From Sphingomonas sp. (GTDB taxonomy: Bacteria > Pseudomonadota > Alphaproteobacteria > Sphingomonadales > Sphingomonadaceae), in assembly GCA_021154945.1 (NCBI GenBank), contig JAJNQF010000381.1, positions 1 through 24,687 of the forward strand: DNA of 24,687 nucleotides, in the 5' to 3' direction. A model generated the notes under the pieces. The model ran no database searches. It saw nothing but the letters and a program-made list of their open reading frames with translations, and was not told the origin of the DNA. A program made the position numbers and the translations under genes. Shown piece after piece: positions 15,048 through 21,973 of the stretch (position 1 is the first letter of the stretch; each line of letters begins with the position of its first letter).

Positions 15048-16085
15048 ATGGCCGCACCACGATGGGCGACCGGACTGATCGCGCTTACGCTCGCGACTGG
15101 CGTGACCGCGCAAACCGCGGAGGCGCCGCCGACACGCGGGGCGCTCAACGCCAGCCTGACGGGAGACATCGCGCCGGTCCATGACCCGGTCATGATCCGC
15201 GCGGGCAATACCTATTACGTCTACGGCACCGGGCTCGACGGCCAGATGCTGAGCGCACGCACCTCGCCCGATCTGGTCCACTGGACCGCGGGCACGCCGC
15301 CGCTGACGCGCCTGCCCGACTGGGCGACCAAGGCGGTGCCGGGCACCAAGGGGATGTGGGCGCCCGACATTTCGCGTGGCACCGATGGGCGCTACCGGCT
15401 CTATTATTCGGTCTCGACGTTCGGCTCGAACCGCTCGGCGATCGGCCTTGCGACCAGCCCGACGCTCGATCCCAAGGCGCCCGGCTATGGCTGGCGCGAC
15501 GAGGGGCTGGTGGTGATGTCCACGGCCAAGGACGATTTCAACGCGATCGATCCCAACCACGTCGTCGATGCGCAGGGGCGCGAATGGCTGTCGCTCGGCA
15601 GCTTCTGGACGGGCATCAAGCTGTTCGCGCTGAACCCCAAGACCGGCAAGCTGCTCGATCCGGCCGAGAAACCATACGCGATCGCCCGCCGTCCCGCACC
15701 CGCCGGCGGCCCCGCCCCGGTCGAGGCGCCGTTCATCATTGGGCATGGCGGCTATTACTGGCTGCTCGCGAGCTACGACTATTGCTGCAAGGGCGTGAAC
15801 AGCACCTATTACACCGTCGTCGGCCGATCGAAGGCGATCAACGGACCGTATCTCGGCAAGGACGGCAGCGCGATGATGCAGGGCGGGGGGACGATCTTTC
15901 TCCGTGCCGATCTTCAGGAGCAGCAACGCTTTCGCGGGCCCGGCCATCCCGGCGTGATGCACGACACCGACGGCAAGGATTACGTCGTCTACCACGCGTA
16001 CGACCGGACCAAGAATGGCGCGCCGACGCTGCGGATCGCGCCGATAAACTGGGGCGCCGATGGCTGGCCCGTAGCGGAGTATTGA
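15048..16085 (+). CDS. GH43 arabinan endo-1,5-alpha-L-arabinosidase, Sec-exported
   Basis: This 345-aa five-bladed beta-propeller enzyme of family GH43 has the inverting catalytic triad: base Asp46 (PVHDPVMI), pKa modulator Asp168 (FNAIDPNHV) and acid Glu226 (PVEAPFI). The blocks GMWAPDIS, YYSVSTFGSNRSAIGLATSPTL, SLGSFWTGIKLF and SYDYCCKGVNSTYYTVVGRS are the hallmark of endo-arabinanases, and GPGHPGV supplies the metal-coordinating His. The N-terminus is a Sec signal peptide ending near AQTAEA. Length is that of a single-domain arabinanase. It follows the GH51 gene after 51 nt containing a hairpin, with GGGAGAGAG upstream of the ATG, and precedes a second GH43 gene by 2 nt. It would cut the arabinan backbone into oligosaccharides for the GH51 and the other GH43. 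Confidence 0.93.
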   Translation: MAAPRWATGLIALTLATGVTAQTAEAPPTRGALNASLTGDIAPVHDPVMIRAGNTYYVYGTGLDGQMLSARTSPDLVHWTAGTPPLTRLPDWATKAVPGTKGMWAPDISRGTDGRYRLYYSVSTFGSNRSAIGLATSPTLDPKAPGYGWRDEGLVVMSTAKDDFNAIDPNHVVDAQGREWLSLGSFWTGIKLFALNPKTGKLLDPAEKPYAIARRPAPAGGPAPVEAPFIIGHGGYYWLLASYDYCCKGVNSTYYTVVGRSKAINGPYLGKDGSAMMQGGGTIFLRADLQEQQRFRGPGHPGVMHDTDGKDYVVYHAYDRTKNGAPTLRIAPINWGADGWPVAEY

Positions 16086-16087
16086 CG

Positions 16088-17530
16088 ATGACGGACCTGA
16101 ACCGCCGCCTGTTCCTCGCCGGCGCCACCGCGGCATCGGCCAGCGGCGCGATCGCGCGACTGCCCGGCGGCACGCCCGCCGCCGTCCCGGTGCCAAACAA
16201 TCCGGTCGTTCGCCAACGCGCGGATGCGCAGGTGTTCCGCCACACCGACGGCTATTATTACCTGACCGGGTCGGTGCCCGAATACGACCGGCTGGTGCTG
16301 CGGCGTTCGCGCACGCTCGCCGGGCTGACGACCGCGCGCGAGCAGATCCTGTGGCGCCACCTCGCCAGCGGGCCGCTGTCGGGCTTCATCTGGGCGCCCG
16401 AGCTGCACCTGATCGACGGCCGCTGGATCATGTACTTTGCCGCCGGCCCGAGCGGTGGCGGCGAGGACGTGTTCCGAATCCGTACCTATGCGCTGGTCGC
16501 CGACGGCCCCGATCCGATGACCGCGCGCTGGTCGGTGCTGGGCCAGCTCAAGACGCCATGGGACAGCTTCAACCTCGATTCGACCTCGTTCGTCCACCGC
16601 GGCACGCGCTATCTGTGCTGGGCGCAGCGCGAGCCGGGGATCGAGACCAACAGCAACCTGTATCTCGCGCCGCTCGCCACGCCGATCACGCTCGCCAAGC
16701 CGCCGATCCGGATCGCGGTGCCGACGCTCGACTGGGAAATCCAGGGCTACAAGGTCGCCGAAGCGCCGTCGCTGCTGGCGCGCAACGGCAAGCTGTTCAT
16801 CACCTATTCGGCGAGCGCGACCGACGCACGCTATTGTCTCGGCCTGCTGACCGCGGACGCCAATGCGGACATCATGAAGGCGGAGTCCTGGACCAAATCG
16901 CCGAAGCCCGTGTTCGTCTCGTCGTCGGTGACGGGTGTCTATGGCCCCGGCCACAACAGCTTCACGGTCGACGAACAGGGGCGTGACGTCCTCGTCTATC
17001 ACGGCCGTGACTATGCCGCGATCAAGGGCGATCCGCTGTTGGACCCGAACCGCCACACCCGGATGCAGCGGCTGTATTACACCGCCGACGGCACGCCCGA
17101 TTTCGGCATCCCGGTCGGTAACGGACCGGTGCCCGACCGGTTCTCGCCGGCCAGCGACAAGACCGCCTTCCTGCGTCACGACGGCGACAGCGTCTCGGTC
17201 GGGCGCGGCGACATTCCCTCCAGCCAGTTCCGGCAGATGCCGGGGCTCGCGGGCAGGGGGAGCGTTTCGCTGGTGCCGATCGATGCGCCCGATCGCTATC
17301 TCGTCGCGCAGGCCGACGGACGGATCGGTCTTGCGACGAAGGACGCGAGCCGCGCCTTTGCGGAACGCGCGAGCTTCCTGCCGCAGCCGGGTTTGAGCAC
17401 CGCAAAGGGCGTGACCTTCGCCGCGCTCGGCAAACCCGGTAGCGTCTTGCGTCACACCGGCGGCGGCTTGGCGCTGGGGAGCGCGACGCGCCCCGCCGAC
17501 CGTGCCTCCGCCACGTTCCTGGTGAGCTGA
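16088..17530 (+). CDS. GH43-type arabinosidase with AbfB-like C-terminal domain, Tat-exported
   Basis: This 480-aa protein opens with a Tat-type leader (LNRRLFLAGATAASASGAIA). The propeller has the GH43 triad: Asp46 (QRADAQVF), Asp164 (FNLDSTSF) and Glu225 (KVAEAPSLL), with a possible metal ligand His289 in YGPGHNSF. The block GFIWAPELHLIDGRWIMYFAAG is typical of the exo-acting arabinanase/arabinofuranosidase branch. The last roughly 120 residues (from about 357, FLRHDGDSVSVG) contain a repeated 'lRH / RYLVAQADGRIGLAT' pattern like the beta-trefoil AbfB/CBM42 arabinose-binding module; this assignment is moderate. It is separated by only 2 nt from genes on both sides. Probable role: trimming arabino-oligosaccharides or side chains while bound to arabinose residues. 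Confidence 0.9.
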   Translation: MTDLNRRLFLAGATAASASGAIARLPGGTPAAVPVPNNPVVRQRADAQVFRHTDGYYYLTGSVPEYDRLVLRRSRTLAGLTTAREQILWRHLASGPLSGFIWAPELHLIDGRWIMYFAAGPSGGGEDVFRIRTYALVADGPDPMTARWSVLGQLKTPWDSFNLDSTSFVHRGTRYLCWAQREPGIETNSNLYLAPLATPITLAKPPIRIAVPTLDWEIQGYKVAEAPSLLARNGKLFITYSASATDARYCLGLLTADANADIMKAESWTKSPKPVFVSSSVTGVYGPGHNSFTVDEQGRDVLVYHGRDYAAIKGDPLLDPNRHTRMQRLYYTADGTPDFGIPVGNGPVPDRFSPASDKTAFLRHDGDSVSVGRGDIPSSQFRQMPGLAGRGSVSLVPIDAPDRYLVAQADGRIGLATKDASRAFAERASFLPQPGLSTAKGVTFAALGKPGSVLRHTGGGLALGSATRPADRASATFLVS

Positions 17531-17532
17531 GG

Positions 17533-18882
17533 ATGACGCTGTCGCTCGACCGCCGCACGCTGCTCACCGGCACCTTGGCCGCCACCGCGATCGGCGCCGC
17601 AGGTCCGGCGCGCGCGAAGGACGCGCCGCGCCTGCTCGCGCCGACCCCGCCGATGGGCTGGAACAGCTGGAACAGTTTCGCGACGACGATCACCGAGGCG
17701 CAGGCGATCGAGACCGCGACGATCATGGCGGAAAAGCTGCTGCCGTCGGGCTATGATATCTTCACCGTCGATATCCAGTGGTACGAGCCGGGGGCAAGCA
17801 GCTACACCTACGCGACCAAGCCGAAGCCGGTGATGGACGATTATGGCCGGTTGCTGCCCGCGCCGAACCGGTTCCCGTCGAGCGCGGGCGGCAAGGGATT
17901 CCGCCCGCTCGCCGACCGCGTCCACGCGCTCGGCCTGCGGTTCGGCATCCACCTGATGCGCGGCATTCCGCGGCTCGCGGTGGAGCGCAACCTGCCGGTG
18001 TTCGGCACGAAATACCGCGCCCGCGACATCGCCGACACCGCCAGCATCTGTGCCTGGAACCCGGACATGTACGGCGTCGACATGCGCAAGTCCGGCGCGC
18101 AGGCCTATTACGATAGCGTGTTCGCGCTCTACGCGTCCTGGGGCGTCGACCTGGTCAAGATGGACGATATGAGCCGTCCCTATGACGCGCATGCCCCCGA
18201 GATCGAGGGCGCGCATGCCGCGATCGTCGCGACCGGGCGCCCGATCATCCTCAGCCTCTCGCCCGGGGAAACGCCGGTCGCCCGCGCCGATCACGTTCGG
18301 CGTTTCGCGCAGATGTGGCGGATCAGCGACGATTTTTGGGACGAATGGCCGTTGCTCGAAGCGCAGTTCACCCGGCTGGAGAACTGGAACGCGCACCGCG
18401 TGCCCGGCGGCTGGCCCGACGCGGACATGCTGCCGCTCGGACGCCTTGCGCTGGGCGCGCGCGATACCAAGTTCACGCCCGACGAACAGCGCACGCTGAT
18501 GACCCTCTGGTCGATCGCCCGCTCGCCGCTGATCATGGGCGGCGACCTGCGTCATCTCGACCGCCCGACGCTCGACCTGCTGACCAATCCCGAGGTCATC
18601 GCGGTCAATCAAGCGAGCTACGACAACCAGCCACACTTCGTCGCCGATGGCATCCGGGTCTGGTCGGCGCGTGTGCCGGGATCGAAGGATCGCTATCTCG
18701 CGCTCTTTAACACAGACAAAAGAGAGCGGTCCGTGCAGCTTCGCCTCGACATGATCGCCCTCAACGGGCCGGTCGGCGTCCGTGATCTCTGGGCGCGGCG
18801 CGATCTGGAGCGGGCGTCTGGTACGCTGACGAAGCGCCTGCCATCGCACGGTGCAGGGCTGTATCGGCTTACCCCCGGCTGA
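17533..18882 (+). CDS. GH27 glycosidase, candidate beta-L-arabinopyranosidase, Tat-exported
   Basis: This 449-aa protein has a Tat-type leader (LDRRTLLTGTLAATAIGAAGPARA) and a GH27 TIM barrel: TPPMGWNSWNSF at 38-49, nucleophile Asp211 in DLVKMDD and acid/base Asp267 in MWRISDDFWDEW. PGGWPDADML and SIARSPLIMGGDL follow, then a short beta-sandwich. In alpha-galactosidases the second strand ends DDCW; here it reads VDIQW (Asp80-Ile81). As I recall, the Streptomyces avermitilis GH27 beta-L-arabinopyranosidase has Ile at this position, which removes the contact with the galactose O6. Together with the arabinose neighbours this favours arabinopyranosidase over alpha-galactosidase. It is the last gene of the seven-gene run. 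A locally AT-rich patch with an AGA codon lies near 18702-18727. Confidence 0.9.
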   Translation: MTLSLDRRTLLTGTLAATAIGAAGPARAKDAPRLLAPTPPMGWNSWNSFATTITEAQAIETATIMAEKLLPSGYDIFTVDIQWYEPGASSYTYATKPKPVMDDYGRLLPAPNRFPSSAGGKGFRPLADRVHALGLRFGIHLMRGIPRLAVERNLPVFGTKYRARDIADTASICAWNPDMYGVDMRKSGAQAYYDSVFALYASWGVDLVKMDDMSRPYDAHAPEIEGAHAAIVATGRPIILSLSPGETPVARADHVRRFAQMWRISDDFWDEWPLLEAQFTRLENWNAHRVPGGWPDADMLPLGRLALGARDTKFTPDEQRTLMTLWSIARSPLIMGGDLRHLDRPTLDLLTNPEVIAVNQASYDNQPHFVADGIRVWSARVPGSKDRYLALFNTDKRERSVQLRLDMIALNGPVGVRDLWARRDLERASGTLTKRLPSHGAGLYRLTPG

Positions 18883-18956
18883 CCTTTCTGCGGGCTTTAT
18901 CCGGCACATTGCCTGGCAAATTAACGCTTGCATCAATGCCCGCGTTCTCATAGCGA

Positions 18957-18967
18957 ATGTCCGAGTA
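18957..18967 (+). promoter_or_regulatory. Putative FadR/GntR-type operator upstream of the TonB-dependent receptor
   Basis: ATGTCCGAGTA matches the shared WTGTCSGASTA word and differs from the site at 9905 at a single central base. It lies 47 nt before the receptor ATG, directly after a possible promoter (TTGCAT at 18928-18933, 17-nt spacer, weak TAGCGA at 18951-18956), which places it at about the transcription start. Confidence 0.5.
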
Positions 18968-19014
18968 ATACCGACTGCGGATAAGGTCGGATGGACATGC
19001 CAGGGAGAGGCCAA

Positions 19015-21936
19015 ATGGCGATGAAATCGTTGATTCTGTGTTCCGCATCGATCGCAGCCCTGATGCTAGGCGCGCCCGCCAATGCGCAGGCCGTGCCGAC
19101 CACGCCGCAGGATCAGGCCGACCTGCCGGCAACCGGTACGCCCGCGCGCGTCGATGGCGACACCGTCCAGACGCCGCCCGCGCCCGGCCAGCCCGCCACC
19201 GACCAGGGTGCAACCGACCAGACTGACGAGGATATCGTCGTCACAGGCGTCCGCGCCTCGATCGTCGGCGCGCTGAACGTCCGCAAGAATTCGATCCAGA
19301 TCGTCGATTCGATCGTCTCGGAAGACGTCGGCAAGCTGCCCGACAACAACGTCGTCGAGGCACTCCAGCGCGTCACCGGCATTCAGGTCACCGACCGCGC
19401 CGGCGGCGAAGCGGCGACGATCACCATCCGAGGTCTGACCGATCCGTTGACGACGCTGAACGGGCGCAACATCTTCACTGCGGCGGGCACGTCCTTCGCC
19501 CTGCAGGATATCTCCGCGAACCTCGTCAAGCAGGTGGACGTCTACAAGACCCGCTCGGCCGACCAGCTGGAAACGGGTCTGGCCGGGCAGATCGACGTGC
19601 AGACCCGGCGCCCGTTCGATTTCGACGGCTTCGCGATATCGGGCCTCGCCCGCGGGCTCTATTCGGAACTCGCCGACAAGGTGAACCCGAACGCCGCGCT
19701 GCTGATCAGCGACCGTTGGGAAACCGGCATCGGCGATATCGGCTTGCTCGTGAACGGCAGCTACACGCGCGCCGAATTCCGCAACCAGAATTTGCAGGCC
19801 GGCGCGATCGTGCCGTTCGCGACGGAAAACCCGACGGCGGGTTCGGGCCTCGCCCCGCTGGAGCGCATCTTCCCGGGTGACAGGAACCAGAACTGGACGC
19901 CGGGGCTGGATGCCGGCCTGCCGACCGCGCCGGGCTCTACGCTCAACATCAACGGCGTCGATACGCCATATTATCTGTCGAGGGACGCGGTCATCGCGTC
20001 CGATCTTTACGGCAAGCGCGACCGTCGCGCGGTCAATGCAGCGCTGCAATGGGCGCCCAACGACCGCTCGGTCTACACGGCGGAAGTCTTCTACACCGGC
20101 TTCAAGGGCAAGACGTTCAACAGCCTGAACTTCAGCTTCGTCGACTGGTGGGGCGACCTGCCGGCCAATCCGGGGTCGAGCTTCGAGCTATTCGACGGGA
20201 CGAACATCATCAAGTCGCGTCAGGCCGGATCGGTCGCGGGGTTCAACAGCGGCGACACCGCCACCAGCAAGACCGACAGCTATGTCTATGCATTGAACGC
20301 CAAGTGGGACGTGGCCGACCGCGGCAAGATCTCGGCCGACCTCACATATCAGGACAGCAAGAACGAGACCTCGTTCTTCGCCATCCGCACCGATCGCGGG
20401 CCGCTCGACATCGACGTGGATTTCAACGCGGGCGGTGGGCTGCCGTCCTACAGCTTCGGCAATCAGGCCGTGCTGACCGACGCGACGGCATGGACGGTCG
20501 GCAACCTGTTCGACAGCGGTACCAAGAATACCGGCAGCGCGCTGACGATGATGCTGGACGGCGAATATTCATGGGACGACGGATTCCTGCGCCGCATCAA
20601 GTCGGGCTTCCGCTTCGACGACCGCAAGGCCGACACTTTCGTGCGCGACCAGGGCGCGGGGGGGCTGGGCACCACGCTGGCGGCCTTCGGTGAAGGCCAG
20701 CCCTTCACCAACAGCGGCTTCTTCGGCGGTCGGGCGGACATTCCCACGAGCTGGGTGCAGGCGGATCCCCGCACGATGGACCGGGATGCCGTCCGCACCC
20801 TGTATCGCGCCGTGGCGCCCGGCCTGTTGCTCTCCGATCAGCTGAGCTTCGGCCAGGTGTTCGGCATCTCGGAAACGAACCTGGCCGCTTATGCCCTTGC
20901 CGATGGCGAGGTCAGCATCTTCGGGCGTCCGCTGCAGCTTCAGGCAGGCGTGCGCTATGTGGCGATCGACACCGATTATGACTATTTCGATCGCGGTGCG
21001 AACTTTGCCCGGACGAGCGTGTCGAACGGTTCGGAAAAGTGGCTGCCTTCGTTCACCGCGCGCTATGCGCTCACGGACAATCTGCGCATCCGTTTCAACT
21101 ATGGCGAGACGCTCCGGCGTCCCAGTTTCGGTGATCTGAACCCCAATCCCGTGCTCACGGGCGACCTGTCGCGCATCGGCTTCGGTTCGGGGACGTCGGG
21201 AACGGCAAACCTCACCCCGACCCATTCGAAGAACATCGATCTGGCGGTCGAATGGTATTTCGAACGCAACAGTGCGATCTATGTGACGGCCTTCCGTCGC
21301 GAGATCGACGGGTTGGTCGTGCCGCTGACGGTGCGTGAATCGATCCCGAACAACTATCTGCCGCGCAACGAGACCTATACCGAATCGTTCAACATCACCC
21401 GTCCGGTGAACGCGTCGGACGGTGTGCTGAAGGGCGTCGAACTGGGCCTGACCTATTTCCCGAGCTACCTGCCCGGTCCTTTGAACGGGCTAGGGGTCAC
21501 CGGCAGTGCCACGATCCTGGATTCCGAACAGACCATCCCGCTCACCAACGCTGCCGGAGAGATCACCGGATCGACGAAGTCGGCGTTCTTCGGCGTATCG
21601 AAACTGTCGTACAATGCGACGCTGGCCTACGATACCGGGCCGATCGGCGCGCGTCTGTCGTACGTCTGGCGCAAGGGCTTCCTGCAGAGCAACGAAGCCC
21701 GGTCGTTCGCCAATCCGATCGGCTTCTGGCGCGCCCCGGAAAAGAGCCTGGACTTCCAGCTGACCTTGAACGTGAACAAGGATATCGGCTTGACCTTCGA
21801 CGCGGTGAACCTGACCAAGGCGAAGCAGCAGAATTATTACAAGTTCGGCGACGTCGGTAACCCCGAGCAGTTCAACTCCAGTACGCTGCTGATCGACCGC
21901 ACCTTCGCCATCGGTGCGCGCTACACGTTCAAGTAA
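19015..21936 (+). CDS. TonB-dependent outer-membrane receptor for (arabino-)oligosaccharides
   Basis: This 973-aa TonB-dependent receptor is of the large Caulobacter/Sphingomonas type. It has a Sec signal peptide (to about residue 25, PANAQA) and a Pro/Thr/Asp-rich linker. The TonB box DEDIVVTGVRASI lies near residues 71-83, followed by the plug (VSEDVGKLPDNNVVEALQRV, GIQVTDRAGGEAATITIRGL) and a 22-strand-type barrel. FRFNYGETLRRPSF-like blocks appear late in the barrel, and the chain ends GARYTFK, the aromatic C-terminus recognised by the BAM machinery. The ATG at 19015 follows GGGAGAGG; an earlier in-frame ATG at 18991 has no such site. It is preceded by a putative GntR operator and followed 37 nt later by a glycosidase gene. 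Its substrate is inferred from context to be arabinan- or arabinogalactan-derived. Confidence 0.93.
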   Translation: MAMKSLILCSASIAALMLGAPANAQAVPTTPQDQADLPATGTPARVDGDTVQTPPAPGQPATDQGATDQTDEDIVVTGVRASIVGALNVRKNSIQIVDSIVSEDVGKLPDNNVVEALQRVTGIQVTDRAGGEAATITIRGLTDPLTTLNGRNIFTAAGTSFALQDISANLVKQVDVYKTRSADQLETGLAGQIDVQTRRPFDFDGFAISGLARGLYSELADKVNPNAALLISDRWETGIGDIGLLVNGSYTRAEFRNQNLQAGAIVPFATENPTAGSGLAPLERIFPGDRNQNWTPGLDAGLPTAPGSTLNINGVDTPYYLSRDAVIASDLYGKRDRRAVNAALQWAPNDRSVYTAEVFYTGFKGKTFNSLNFSFVDWWGDLPANPGSSFELFDGTNIIKSRQAGSVAGFNSGDTATSKTDSYVYALNAKWDVADRGKISADLTYQDSKNETSFFAIRTDRGPLDIDVDFNAGGGLPSYSFGNQAVLTDATAWTVGNLFDSGTKNTGSALTMMLDGEYSWDDGFLRRIKSGFRFDDRKADTFVRDQGAGGLGTTLAAFGEGQPFTNSGFFGGRADIPTSWVQADPRTMDRDAVRTLYRAVAPGLLLSDQLSFGQVFGISETNLAAYALADGEVSIFGRPLQLQAGVRYVAIDTDYDYFDRGANFARTSVSNGSEKWLPSFTARYALTDNLRIRFNYGETLRRPSFGDLNPNPVLTGDLSRIGFGSGTSGTANLTPTHSKNIDLAVEWYFERNSAIYVTAFRREIDGLVVPLTVRESIPNNYLPRNETYTESFNITRPVNASDGVLKGVELGLTYFPSYLPGPLNGLGVTGSATILDSEQTIPLTNAAGEITGSTKSAFFGVSKLSYNATLAYDTGPIGARLSYVWRKGFLQSNEARSFANPIGFWRAPEKSLDFQLTLNVNKDIGLTFDAVNLTKAKQQNYYKFGDVGNPEQFNSSTLLIDRTFAIGARYTFK

Positions 21937-21937
21937 T

Positions 21938-21948
21938 TCGGCCGAGTA
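21938..21948 (+). promoter_or_regulatory. Weak degenerate match to the GntR-type operator
   Basis: TCGGCCGAGTA agrees with ATGTCCGAGTA at 8 of 11 positions and shares the 9-mer CCGAGTAAT with the 18957 site. It overlaps the receptor stop codon region and precedes the last glycosidase gene. It may be fortuitous. Confidence 0.2.
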
Positions 21949-21973
21949 ATTACGACCAAAAAGGAGAGGCGGA

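Noticed and set aside
13350..16196. Very long open frame (948 codons) on the minus strand opposite the GH51 and first GH43 genes
   Set aside because: Its translation is Arg/Ala/His-rich without domain features, and it is antisense to genes with intact catalytic motifs. GC-rich third positions create such shadow frames.
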